The notes under the pieces are model-generated. The model saw only the letters and a program-made list of their open reading frames with translations, had not been told where the DNA came from and ran no database searches. A stretch of 64,000 nucleotides of DNA from the NCBI GenBank assembly GCA_040954595.2, contig CM082581.2, positions 310,001-374,000 on the forward strand, given 5' to 3'. The translations under genes and the position numbers were made by a program. Numbering within the stretch: position 1 is the stretch's first letter; each line of letters opens with the position of its first letter. Below, one piece after another: positions 40,218-52,980 of this stretch. Origin of the DNA: Balanoglossus misakiensis. Taxonomy: Eukaryota; Hemichordata.

Positions 40218-40374
40218 ACTTTAGAACCACCAGACAGGTAACATGTATCAGTCATGGTGCCTCAACAGCATCTTGGCATTCGTCTGCACAGTCGTCATTT
40301 GCACCACATTGCTGAAATTCCCCGTTAGCTGGAAATTTGAATGCCAATGGAACTGCGTCTGATGTCATTGATAT
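40218..40374 (-). other. 157-bp segment private to block B, with a cysteine-rich frame
   Basis: Absent from A, where GTTTATCAAAG is continuous. On the minus strand a frame includes F-Q-Q-C-G-A-N-D-D-C-A-D-E-C-Q-D-A-V and then stops. CATCAG upstream could act as acceptor. Could be an exon remnant or chance. Confidence 0.35.
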
Positions 40375-40564
40375 CAAAGAAAATCTTTATCTACTGGTCA
40401 TCCAATGTCCTCAGTTAAAACATCAAGCTGCCATCTTCTGATGTCATGTTAGGTAACAAATTATACAAATGCAGTTCTATTAAAATACTGAAAAGTGATA
40501 AAATGTCACTTGCCAGGCAAAAGGGATAGATGGGTATTATAACTCAGTTCATAACATAACATAC

Positions 40565-40705
40565 CAATGACTGGTTTTGTACATGTACTTGTGGCTGTGT
40601 CAGAGTTCGAACAACATTGGTGCCAGTGGTGACAGGTGGATTCTTGCTGCAGCTCACATTAGGTACTGTCGGTTGTGTTGACTGCACTCCTGTTTGCATC
40701 GATGA
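40565..40705 (-). CDS. MED25: MED25-like linker exon, block B
   Basis: 141 nt, phase 0-0, counterpart of 16085-16225. The coding sequence looks unchanged by eye. Confidence 0.6.
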
Positions 40706-40908
40706 CTGCATAAGTAAACAGAGTAGTATTAAATCGTTATTATAGTATACCAGTATATTGATGGTGTAAATCACGCTATTTTATTGGTCGAGACACGACA
40801 CGTGACTGTGATATATTAGTCATATACCACAGTTATTTATCATAGTCAAAGAAAATGCCTTTTTAAAATGTTTTATGCAAAGTTTCAATATACTGGCATG
40901 ATTTAATA

Positions 40909-41049
40909 GCAATAAAACACCCCCGGCCATGGTATACCACTCGATTTTGACCAGTTCAACTCCATATACGCACTCGCTATCACTCGTGCGTATATGTCAT
41001 GAACTGGTCAAAATCTCGTGATATACCATGGCTGGGAGTGTTTTATTGC
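40909..41049. mobile_element. Foldback MITE, family 1, block B second copy
   Basis: Counterpart of 16429-16569. Confidence 0.8.
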
Positions 41050-41845
41050 TTAAATAACTCCAACATTAACTTTGGATATCAGCCGTGATGTCTTATTCTA
41101 CTCTGTAAAACATTAAGAATTACCGTAATCACGCCAATAATTCAACCAGAAACAAATGGCTGGAAATTCACAGTAGGCAATTACGCACTGGTCCAACACT
41201 TCGAGGTTATAAAATAATTAATTATCGAAAGAATAGTGGAAGGTCGAACTAATGACACGGTCGAACAGATGGCACGATCAAGGTACTCAGAGTTTGGTTT
41301 TCAAACAATGGTGTTCTACATATTGTTCAACATTGTTATTGTTGAAAAATAAATTCTAGTCTGAGTTCATTTAATATACACAATGCCCATTACTCATGTA
41401 CAAGTTCTGTTGAAAAGCTAAAGACTGAACATTTCATAAAGCTATCCAGAGCTGAACAAGAAACTAGGGTTAATTCCTTCACTGAAAAACAAACAAATGT
41501 TAATTTGCCTTTAGCAGTTAGCAGAAAATGTCACCAAAATTTTACCATGACATTGGCGTATTATACCTTTGATAGGAGAATATGAAAAGGGGAACTTGAA
41601 TATTTTTTTCCTCAGGTTTTGGCAAAGTATAATCAAACCAATCGAAATGACTGCAGTGGCAACATAACATATTTGACAGTCAAATCTGTGTTTGTTTCCA
41701 CCACTATATAGTGGCCACTTTGTTTCAATTCATGTACATGTACATTGCACATTAATTGACCCGTCTATCGAAGCCCCCTGTCTATAAATGCCAGTTTAGG
41801 AAAGTCCCTTGACTGGCCAGTATAGACAGGTTTGACTGTACCTAC

Positions 41846-42026
41846 CTCTTTGTGGCTGTGAATCAGTACCTGACCATCTCTAGGGCTTGGAGTTGATAGG
41901 ATTCACATCAGCAATTGGTGGAGTCTTACTGAACTGACTACCATTTGCCATTTGCATGACACCTTCTACGGCTTTCAGTGCAGCAGCTGGTGCCTGCTGG
42001 GAAGTCATCTTTGGTGGTGAAATTGC
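41846..42026 (-). pseudogene. MED25: MED25-like linker exon with the shared stop, block B
   Basis: 181 nt, counterpart of 17359-17539. It has the same S-K-P-stop and alternative-frame continuation, so this feature predates the A/B split. Confidence 0.6.
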
Positions 42027-42457
42027 CTGTCCAAAAAGAGTAACAAACCTAGTTAGTATGGAGCATTATCAAGGCCAGTATTCAAACCACCATGTTTAAT
42101 TCATGACTTCCAATTTTTAATTCGATGTTGAACTTGCAACTCTTGAAGTCCCATTTCCAACACACACACAGACATTTGGACAGGATTGGGTTTAGGCTTT
42201 TCACATTAATCTCATTAAAATTGGAATTGATCTCTGAGTCTGTGGCATTATCCAAATAAGTCTTTGCATTGACAGAGTGGGCTTCTAGCAACCAAAACAG
42301 AAGTTTTGAATGTGTTTTGAAAAAAATAGTCTACTTTAAAGGCAATGGTAAGACAAGGCTATGTGAAACAGTCAAAAAAAGCTTTCAATTCACAGGATGG
42401 GTAACTAGAAACAGCTAATTTAAATCTCATTAAGTAGAAGATAGACCACAAGTGTAC

Positions 42458-42707
42458 CTGGGTGGATGAAAATTGTCTCATGGAGATACTTGAAACAGTC
42501 ACATTGGGTTGTGTCCTGCTTGCTGTGACAGTGGATACTGGTTGGTTTGGAAAAGCGGTAGGCTGGGCAGAAGGCATTGATGTCCTTTGAACTTGGCCCT
42601 GCATCTGGGGCTGACTTGGTTGAGTCAGTTTCTGTTGAGAGGACGACAGTTTTTGTGGAGACTGACTTCCAATTTGACTTGGTTGTCCAGGTGACATGTG
42701 ACAGATG
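42458..42707 (-). CDS. MED25: MED25-like Gln-rich linker exon, block B
   Basis: Counterpart of 17971-18223. Replacements include M-K-G-Q-G to M-Q-G-Q-V, and one glutamine codon is missing. Upper border uncertain. Confidence 0.55.
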
Positions 42708-43196
42708 CTACTCAAGGCATATACAAATACAAGATGGCGTAACTGAATCATAGTAATCTTTCTCATGGTTTTCATACACAGTAAGCTACCATGGGTATAC
42801 CACACTTAACTACCAAATCTGGATTTGTTGCAATCTGTCATGGATATCCCATAGGGTACTTTGACAGAGTAAATCAGACTGCATGAGTATTGGGTGATAA
42901 GTAATTATAACTTGGGTAATTAAAATAACCAGAGCCTGGGAAAGTCATTAAAACCTGCAACTTGATTTGACTTGGTCAGCCTATAAGTGCTTCCCACTTG
43001 TTACAACTTAGGATATATCTGATTAAAGCCCATGAGGCTAAGTGATGTTTTTTTCAGGAGGTGCCCCTGCCTGAAATAAACATACCTTTGCAGAGCAGCT
43101 TTACATAATTCTACTATATATCACACTTCACTTGGAGGTGTAATTATGTGCGGACTTAATTTGACAATGGCTGGGAAGCAACACTGGAGACTTTAC

Positions 43197-43382
43197 CTGG
43201 AGATGATCTTCCAACAGTTGATTTGAGAGGATTTGAGGTCATACCAGAGGTAGGCCCTGTAACCATGGTAACTGTTGATGCAGGTTTCCGTGGATGTGTT
43301 GTGGTAGTGGTTGTAGTGATTGCTATGGTTGTAGGTTTCACTATGGCATCCTCTTTCGTATCACCACTAGACACAGATTTTT
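43197..43382 (-). CDS. MED25: MED25-like Thr-rich linker exon, block B
   Basis: 186 nt, counterpart of 18713-18898. Frame preserved with a few replacements (for example L-K-P to R-K-P). Confidence 0.5.
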
Positions 43383-43526
43383 CTGAAACACAATCATTAC
43401 AAAAATGGAGGATTATAGAGTTGATGTAAAATTCTGCTGTGGATTCACACAATGTCACGAAACTTGTCTTGAACCTGTACCAGTGTTTCATCCAGGATTT
43501 AACCATGGAAACTGATTGCCCACCTT

Positions 43527-43682
43527 CCAACAATTTTCAGGAGGATGTGTAATTCATTGGCCAGGCATTGAAATGATGGGGAATAATAGGCTTGGCTTGT
43601 GCAAGTACTGCAACAGAATACACTGCATCACTCGCGAAATAACTTCTGTAAGCATCAGATCGTGTGCAGAGGTCATGAAGTT
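43527..43682 (-). pseudogene. Possible exon, stop and lost donor in block B
   Basis: Counterpart of 19044-19198. The frame stays open through A-S-D-A-V-Y-S-V-A-V-L-A-Q-A-K-P-I-I-P-H-H. It then meets a stop (N-Y-T-S-S-stop), and the GT donor of A is GA here. Confidence 0.4.
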
Positions 43683-44273
43683 CTGGCATATTTAGTATTA
43701 GCCAACCAAGAGCGAATAATAATATGTGATGTGTAATAAATATTAATAAAAATATTACAACCATTTTACGGAAGTACCGATTTAGGGTAATAAAATTTTA
43801 ACAACCACAAAAAAGGTGTTCTACATCACCACATTATGATGAATTGGTTGTCAATGGCCATGTAAACAAGTTGTATATTTGTCCTTTGAACTTTTGAATC
43901 TGGATTTTATGATTTCAAATATTTGCTTAGCAACAGATACCCAAGCAGTCACGCAGTTACACCCATTGGAAAATGGTATCACCCACACCAAGGTGGGTGG
44001 AAGTTGGTCCTGGTGCTTTTTTTTCCCATGATTCAAATTACAGTAAACGCCATATTAGAAATTCTGCCAACTTTCCCTCGATTTTGTAAAAAAATCTGAC
44101 GACTTATACATGACGAATATTTTTTTTTCTGAAAGAGTGACCTCAAAGCTACCAAATTATGTAGAAATTACCTGGACCGGATTTCCCCTTTAAGGATAGA
44201 TTGTTCAAGACAAAAGTAATGGCTTGAATAGAATATTACATGCACATTTCTATTAAGGACACCTCTGTATTAA

Positions 44274-44628
44274 AGGGACAAAGTCTCTCTCTCGCTGCCC
44301 ATTTTTCCATTAATAATGTTTGATACAAGACACTGTTTATGTTAATGTACATGTGTATATGTAGTGAATGAACGTTCAACCATACACAACTTCCATCCCG
44401 CTTGTATGATATGGGAGTAAAAACTCACCCAAAACGAATAAATGGTAGAGACTGATTATTCATTTTGGCGAGTTTTTTCACTCATGTCCACAAGCAGTAT
44501 ATATGTTACTTTTTATCTACTTTCTGGGGGCATTGCAGGGTTGTATACTTTGTGTGTGGTTGAATGTTGATTCACTATATATCCACATGTAGAATAACAT
44601 AAATAGTGTCTTGTAACAAATATAATTA
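44274..44628. mobile_element. TTAA-target MITE, block B, left part
   Basis: Left TTAA at 44270-44273. Same element as 19791-20313, interrupted after ..TATAATTA by the array. It resumes at about 61031 and ends at 61077 before TTAA. Confidence 0.85.
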
Positions 44629-47600
44629 AAGCTGCAAGCAGCGTTGGCGGGGCACAAGCGGTTCCCATGGTGACCAGCAAATGCCACGACTGTATCTGCT
44701 GGGGATACCAAGATATGGGAAAGTAGGTCAAAGGTCACCTGAGGTCACCCCAAATTTTGGCAAAAAATTGGACCCCATACTAGTCTAGGTCCAACAAAAA
44801 CCAGACCCCTAACTCAATTGGTTCGCCTAGAATTAGGTATGCGCATAATTAATGAGGTCTTGTGTAAAACTCCATATGTGCTCCATCGGCCCCCCAAAAC
44901 CAGGACTCTAACTGCTATGGATGCTGAGATATGGGAAAGTAGATCAAAGGTCATCCAAGGTCACCTAAAATTTGGGCATAAACTTTTGACCCAAGAGTGG
45001 GCCATGTCCAACCAATACCAGACCTCTAGCCCTATTGGGTAGCATGGAATTAGATATGCAGAAAAATGATGCTTCAGAAATAGGTCAAAGGTCATTGTCA
45101 AAATTACCAAAATATTTGTGTCATGTCCTGGCAGCATTGGTACCCATGTCCACAAAATTCATGACTGTGGTGCTTTGACAAGAGGAGGTATGGGGAATAT
45201 GCATATATAATTAGTTGTTTTAAAACTGGGTCAAAGGTCATGTGAAAATTGCCCTGAAAAATTGTGACAACTTCCGGTCATATGATGACTCATATCCAAA
45301 AAAAGAATTTCCATTCTGTCAACATTTTGGCTACAAAACGGAATTATCACTTTTCAATGGTTTTCCGAAAATCCAACATGGCCGCCATAGTGATCGACCA
45401 ATCACAGTGCGCTTCGCAAACTTGATAGACATAGGTTAGGTGACCACATATCCCAAATCCCGAGACTCGGTAACCGCTGGTTCTGGAGAAGAAGATTTTG
45501 AAAGTTTTAAGTAGTTTTTCAGAAAAACAATTGTAGCAAAAAAACTTTATGTATGACGTCATGATTTCAATAGGGTAAAATGATGGACAGAAAGTAGGCT
45601 ACCTGCACACCAAATTTGAACTCGATCGGCCCAGTGGTTTTTGAGAAGGACTTGTTTAACGATTTTCAGGAAATCCAATATTGCCGCCAGGTCACGTGAT
45701 TAATTAAATATTCACGAGCCACTGCACGTCTACTCATTGGCCCCTATCACCCTACCAAGTTTCAGCCCCCTAGGTGCTGCCGTTTTCCAGATCTACCTGG
45801 CCGATTTTTGGAGAAGAAGAAGAAGAATAAAGAATTAAAGCTGCAAGCAGCATTGTCCGGGCCCAAGCTCAATTATCTGATCTGATAATTAGATATGCAC
45901 ATAATTAATGAGTAGGAACATAATGCTGTGTTTTATCCCATGAAATATCAAGGTTATGTTTGGTGTTGATATAGTGTTAAGTAGGTCAAAGGTCACCCAG
46001 AGGTCACCCACAATTTGGGCAGAAAATTTTGACCCATAGTGGTCCATGTCCAACAAAAACCAGATCTCTAGCCCTTTTGGTTAGCTCGGAATTAGGTATG
46101 CACATAAATAATGAGTTAAGCAGGTGTCACAGGTGAGCCAAAACTTTTGCTTTTCATTATGGCCCCATACCTCCAAACGCCAAGGCTGTATCTGCGGTGG
46201 ATGTCAAGTTATGCAAAAGTAGGTCAAAGGTCACCCGAGGTCACCCAACATTTGGGCAAAATATTTTGACCCCATACTGGTCCATGTATAACAAAAACAA
46301 AACCTCTAGCCCTTTTGGTTAGCCCAGAATTAGGTATGCACATAAATAATGAGTCAAGCAGGTGTCACAGGTCACCCAAAACGTTGTCTTTTCCGTATGG
46401 CCCCATACCTCCAAACGCCAAGGCTGTATCTGCTGTGGATGTCGAGATATGCAAAAGTAGGTCAAAGGTCACCCGAGGTCACCCAACATTTGGGCAAAAT
46501 ATTTTGACCCCATACTGGTCCATGTATAACAAAAACAAAACCTCTAGGTCTATTGGTTCATCATTAATTAGGTATGCGCATATTTAATGAGGTCACCAGA
46601 GGTCAAAGGGGTCATGAAAAGTAGCAAAATTTTTTGATCACATACAAATCCACATACATCAAAAACCAAACTTATAGCCCTATTGGTTAGCCTGGAATTA
46701 GATATGCAGAAAAATGATGCGTCAAAAGTAGGTCAAAGGTCATTGCCAAAATTACCAAAATATTTATAGCTTATTCTTGTCATATGATGATTCATATCCA
46801 TAAAAAGAATTTCTGTGCTATCAATTTTTAGGCTAGAAAAGGAATTTTTACTTTTTAATCGTTTTTCACAAAATCCAATATGGCCGCCATAATCTTCGAC
46901 CAATCACATTCCCCTTCGCAAACTTGATAGACATCTGTTTAATGACCACGCACACCAAATCTTGTGACTGGGTTATCGCCCGTTCTTGAGAAGAAGATTT
47001 TTGAAGTTTCACTATGGTTTTTCGAAAATCCAATATGGCCGCCATAATCTTCAACCAATCACAATGATCTTCGCAAACTTGATAGACATCAGTTAGGTGA
47101 CCACATACCCCAAACCGCGTGACTCAGCTATCACCGGTTCGGGAGAAGAAGATTTTTGAAATTTAAGCCAGATTTCAGAAAAAAAATTGTAGCAAAAAAA
47201 CTGCAACATTTACAGCAAAATATCCAATTACAAAAATGATGGGTAGAAGGTTGACTACCTGCACACCAAATTTGAAGTCGATCTGACTTGTAGTTTCTGA
47301 GATCTGAGATTTGCATTTTTTCAGAAAATCCAATATGGCCGCCAGGTCACGTGACTAATTAAAAATTCAAGGGTTCAATGCACGACTACTCATTGACCTT
47401 GACCACTGTAGCAAGTTTCAGAAGTGTACCTGCAGCGGTGTCTGAGATCTAGAGCGACAAAGAATTGACAGAAGAATAAAGAAAGAAAGAAAGAAAGAAA
47501 GATTAAAGCTGCAAGCAGCATTGTCCGGGCCCAAGCTCTATTATCTGATCTGATTATTAGATATGCACATAATTGATGAGTAGAAACATAATGCTGGGTT

Positions 47601-50057
47601 TTATCCCATGAAATATCAAGATTATATCTATGTTTAGTGCTGATATAGTGTTAAGTAGGTCAAAGGTCACCCACAATTTTGGCAGAAAATTTTGACCCAT
47701 AGTGGTCCATGTCCAACAAAAACCAGACCTCTAGCCCTTTTGGTTATCCCAGAATTAGGTATGCACATAAATAATGTGTTAAGCAGGTGTCACAGGTGAC
47801 CCAAAACTTTGGCTTTTCATTATGGCCCCATACCTCCAAACACCAAGGCTGTATCTGCTGTGGATGTCGAGATATGCAAAAGTAGGTCAAAGGTCACCCG
47901 AGGTCACCCAACATTTGGGCAAAATATTTTGACCCCATACTGGTCCATGTATAACAAAAACAAAACCTCTAGGTCTATTGGTTCATCATTAATTAGGTAT
48001 GCGCATATTTAATGAGGTCAGCAGAGGTCAAAGCGGTCATGAAAAGTAGCAAAATTTTTTGATCACATACAAATCCACATACATCAAAAACCAAACTTAT
48101 AGCCCTATTGGTTAGCCTGGAATTAGATATGCAGAAAAATGATTCGTCAAAAGTAGGTCAAAGGTCATTGCCAAAATTACCAAAATATTTATAGCTTATT
48201 CTTGTCATATGATGATTCATATCCATCAAAAGAATTTCTGTGCTATCAATTTTTAGGCTAGAAAGGGAATTTTTACTTTTTAATCGTTTTTCACAAAATC
48301 CAATATGGCCGCCATAATCTTCGACCAATCACATTCCTCTTCGCAAACTTGATAGACATCTGTTGAATGACCACACACACAAAATCTTGTGACTCGGTTA
48401 TCGCCGGTTCTCGAGAAGAAGATTTTTGAAATTTTACTAGGGTTTTTCGAAAATCCAATATGGCCGCCACAATCTTCGACTAATCACAATGATCTTCGCA
48501 AACTTGATAGACATCAGTTAGGTGACCACATACCCCAAACCCCATGTCTCGGTTATCACCGGTTCTGGAGAAGAAGATTTTTGAAATTTAAGCCAGATTT
48601 CAGAAAAAAAATTGTAGCAAAAAAACTGCAACATTGACAGCATAATTTCCAATTACAAAAATGTTTGACAGAAGGTAGTCTACCTGCACGCCAAATTTGA
48701 AGTTGATCTGACTTGTAGTTTCTGAGACCTGAGATTTGCATTTTTTCATAAAATCCAAGATGGCCGCCAGGTCATGTGACTAATTAAAAATTCATGGGTT
48801 CAATGCACGACTACTCATTGACCTTGACCACTGTAGCAAGTTTGAGAACTGTACCTGCAGTGGTGTCTGAGATCTAGAACGACAAAGAAATGACAGAAGA
48901 ATAAAGAAAGAAAGAAAGAAAGAAAGATTAAAGCTGCAAGCAGCATTGTCCGGGCCCAAGCTCTATTATCTGATCTGATGCTGATATAGTGTTAAGTAGG
49001 TCAAAGGTCACCCGAGGTCACCCAACATTTGGGCAAAATATTTTGACCCCATACTTGTCCATGTATAACAAAAACAAAACCTCTAGGTCTATTGGTTCAT
49101 CTGTAATTAGGTATGTGCATATTTAATGAGGTCAGCAGAGGTCAAAGGGGTCATGAAAAGTAGCAAAATTTTTTGATCACATACGAATCCACATACATCA
49201 AAAACCAAAATGATAGCCTTAAAGGTTAGCCTGGAATTAGATATGCAGAAAAATGATGCGTCAAAAGTAGGTCAAAGGTCATTGCCAAAATTACCAAAAT
49301 ATTTATAGCTTATTCTTGGCATATGATGATTCATATCCATACAAAGAATTTCTGTGCTATCAATTTTTAGGCTAGAAAGGGAATTTTTACTTTTTAATCG
49401 TTTTTCACAAAATCCAATATGGCCGCCATAATCTTCGACCAATCACATTCCCCTTCGCAAACTTAATAGACATCTGTTTAATGACCACACACACCAAATC
49501 TTGTGACTCGGTTATCGCCCGTTCTGGAGAAGAAGATTTTTGAAGTTTTACTATGGTTTTTCGAAAATCCAATATGGCCGCCATAATCTTCGACCAATCA
49601 CAATGATCTTCGCAAACTTGATAGACATCTGTTAGGTGACCACATACCCCAAACGGCGTGACTCGGTTATCGCTGGTTCTGGAGAAGAAGATTTTTGAAA
49701 TTTAAGCCAGATTTCAGAAAAAAAATTGTAGCAAAAAAACTGCAACATTGTCAGCATAATTTCCAATTACAAAAATGATGGGCAGAAGGTAGTCTACCAG
49801 CATGCCAAATTTGAAGTTGATCTGACTTGTAGTTTCTGAGATCTGAGATTTGCATTTTTTTAGAAAATCCAAGATGGCCGCCAGGTCACGTGACTAATTA
49901 AAAATTCACAGGTTCAATGCACGACTACTCATTGACCTTGACCACTGTAGCAAGTTTCAGAAGTGTACCTGCAGCGGTGTCTGAGATCTAGAGCGACAAA
50001 GAATTGACACAAGAATAAAGAAAGAAAGAAAGAAAGAAGAAAGAAGGAAAGACAGAA

Positions 50058-50216
50058 AAACCCCAACGAAACCAATAGGGCCCAAGCGCTGGTATGCGCT
50101 TGGGCCCTAAAAAACCCCAACGAAACCAATAGGGCCCAAGCGCTGGTATGCGCTTGGGCCCTAAAAAACCCCAACGAAACCAATAGGGCCCAAGCGCTGG
50201 TATGCGCTTGGGCCCT
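50058..50216. repeat. Triple palindrome at the end of array unit 4
   Basis: Three copies of a 53-bp unit, each with the palindrome AGGGCCCAAGCGC / GCGCTTGGGCCCT around GGTAT or TGGTAT, separated by AAAACCCCAACGAAACCAAT. Confidence 0.9.
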
Positions 50217-51251
50217 AATTAAAGCTGCGAGCAGCATTGTCGGGCCCAAGCGCTGCTCTCGAATTATATATGCACAGTATGAATGTGAAGAAACAGAATT
50301 TTCTATCGGGTGTATTATCTCATGACATAACAAGGACGTATGTATTTTTGCTGCTGAAATAGGGTGAAGTAGGTCAAAGGACACCTGAGGTCACCCAACA
50401 TTTGGGCAATTTTTTTTGACCCATACTGGTCCATGTCAAACAAAAACTAAAACTCTAGCTCTATTGGTTCGCCTGTAATTAGGTATGTGCATATTTAATG
50501 AGGTCAGCAGGTGTCACAGGTGACCCAAAAATGTGGCTGTACATTTTTGCCCCATCCTGCCAAATGCCAAGGCTGTATCTGCTCTGGATGCTGAGATATG
50601 CGAAAGTGGGTCTAAGGTCACCTGAGGTCACCAAACATTTGGGCAAAATTTTTTGACCCATACTGGTCCATGTCAAACAAAAACTAAAACTCTAGCTCTA
50701 TTGGTTCGCCTGTAATTAGGTATGTGCATATTTAATGAGGTCAGCAGGTGTCACAGGTGACCCAAAAATGTGGCTGTACATTTTGGCCCCATCCTGCCAA
50801 ATGCCAAGGCTGTATCTGCTCTGGATGCTGAGATATGCGAAAGTAGGTCAAAGGTGACCAGAGGTCACCCAACATTTGGGCAAAAAATTTTGTTCCCATA
50901 GTGGTCCATGTCCAACAAAAACCAAATCTCTAGCTCTATTGGTTCGCCTGTAATTAGCTATGTGCATAATTAATGAGGTCAGCAGAGGTCAAAGGGGTCA
51001 TGAAAAGTAGCAAAATATTTTGATCACACACTAATCCACATGCATCAAAAACCAAACGTCTAGCCCTATAGGTTAGCCTGGAAATAGATATGCAGAAATA
51101 ATAACGTGTGAAAAGTAGGTCAAAGGTCATGTGAAAAATCGCCAAAAAATTGTAACATAATTTAGTCACATGACGATTGATATCCATAAAAAGAGTTTGT
51201 ATGCTATCAATTTTTACACTAGGAAAAGGAATTTCAATTTTTCACTGCTTT

Positions 51252-51560
51252 TTACATAATCCAATATGGCCGCCATAATCTTCGACCAATCACAATGTTC
51301 TTTGCAAACTTGATAGACATCAGTGAAGTGACCAAACTCCCCGAATCTTGCGACTCAGTTATCGCCCGTTCTGGAGAAGAAGATTTTTTGAGTTTTACTA
51401 TGGTTTTTCGAAAATCCAATATGGCCGCCATAATCTTCGACCAATCACAATGATCTTCGCAAACTTGATAGACATCAGTTAGGTGACCACATACACCAAA
51501 CCCCGTGTCTCGGTTATCACCGGTTCTGGAGAAGAAGATTTTTGAAATTTTGACCAGATT
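51252..51560 (+). repeat. Example run of the 155-bp GGCCGCC subrepeat
   Basis: Two copies in unit 5, each with CAATATGGCCGCCATAATCT, CGACCAATCACAATG, CTTGATAGACATCAGT and GGAGAAGAAGATTTTT. Present two or three times in units 2-8. Confidence 0.8.
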
Positions 51561-52267
51561 TAAGAAAAAAAATTGTGGCAAAAAAACTGCAACATTGACA
51601 GCATAATTTCCAATTACAAAAATGATGGGCAGAAGGTAGTCTACCTGCACGCCAAATTTGAAGTCGATCTGACTTGTAGTTTCTGAGATCTGAGATTTGC
51701 ATTTTTTCAGAAAATCCAAGATGGCCGCCAGGTCATGTGACTAATTAAAAATTCAAGGGTTCAATGCACGACTACTCATTGACCTTGACCACTGTAGCAA
51801 GTTTCAGAAGTGTACCTGCAGTGGTCTCTGAGATCTAGAGCGACAAAGAATTGACACAAGAATAAAGAAAGAAAGAAGAAAGAAAGACAGAATTAAAGCT
51901 GCAAGCAGCATTGTCCGGGCCCAAGCTCTATTATCTGATCTGCACATAATTAATGAGTAGAAACATAATGCTGTGTTTTATCCCATGACATATCAAGGTT
52001 ATATCTATGTTTGGTGCTGATATTGTGTTAAGTAGGTCAAAGGTCATCTGAGGTGACCCAAAATTTGGGCAGAAAATTTTGACCCATAGTGGTCCATGTC
52101 CAACAACAACCAGACCTCTAGCCCTTTTGGTTAGCCCGGAATTAGGTATGCACATAAATAATAAGTTAAGCAGGTGTCATAGGTGACCCAAAACTTTGGC
52201 TTTTCATTATGGCCCCATACCTCCAAACGCCAAGGCTGTATCTGCTGTGGATGTCGAGATATGCAAA

Positions 52268-52980
52268 AGTAGGTCAAAGGTCATCTGAGGTCATCCAAAA
52301 TTTGGGCGAAAAATTTTGACCCATAGTGGTCCATGTCCAACAAAAACCAGACCTCTAGCCCTTTTGGTAAGCCCAGAATTAGGTATGCACATAAATAATG
52401 AGTAAAGCAGGTGTCACAGGTGACCCAAAACTTTGGCTTTTCATTATGGCCCCATACCTTCAAACGCCAAGGCTGTATCTGCTGTGGATGTCGAGATATG
52501 CAAAAGTAGGTCAAAGGTCACCCGAGGTCACCCAACATTTGGGCAGAAAATTTTGACCCATAGTGGTCCATGTCCAACAAAAACCAGAACTCTAGCCATT
52601 TTGGTTAGCCCGGAATTAGGTATTCACATAAATAATGAGTAAAGCAGGTGTCACAGGTGACCCAAAACTTTGGCTTTTCATTATGGCCCCATACCTCCAA
52701 ACGCCAAGGCTGTATCTGGTGTGGATGTCGAGATATGCAAAAGTAGGTCAAAGGTCACCCGAGGTCACCCAACATTTGGGCAAAATATTTTGACCCCATA
52801 CTGGTCCATGTATAACAAAAACAAAACCTCTAGGTCTATTGGTTCATCTGTAATTAGGTATATGCATATTTAATGAGGTCAGCAGAGGTCAAAGGGGTCA
52901 TGAAAAGTAGCAAAATTTTTTGATCACATACAAATCCACATACATCAAAAACCAAACTTATAGCCCTATTGGTTAGCCTG
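52268..52980 (+). repeat. Example run of the 237-bp AGGTCA subrepeat
   Basis: Three consecutive copies within unit 6, each with AGGTCAAAGGTCA, TTTGGGC, TTTTGACCC, GGTCCATGT, CTCTAG, a TATGCACATA-like box and CCAAGGCTGTATCTG. Copy number differs among units, so it expands and contracts separately from the units. Confidence 0.8.

Noticed and set aside
49929-50384. 151-codon ORF with repeated A-W-A-L-L-V-S-L-G-F-F peptide
   Set aside because: Translation of the palindromic 53-bp repeats in the array; no family or independent coding signal.
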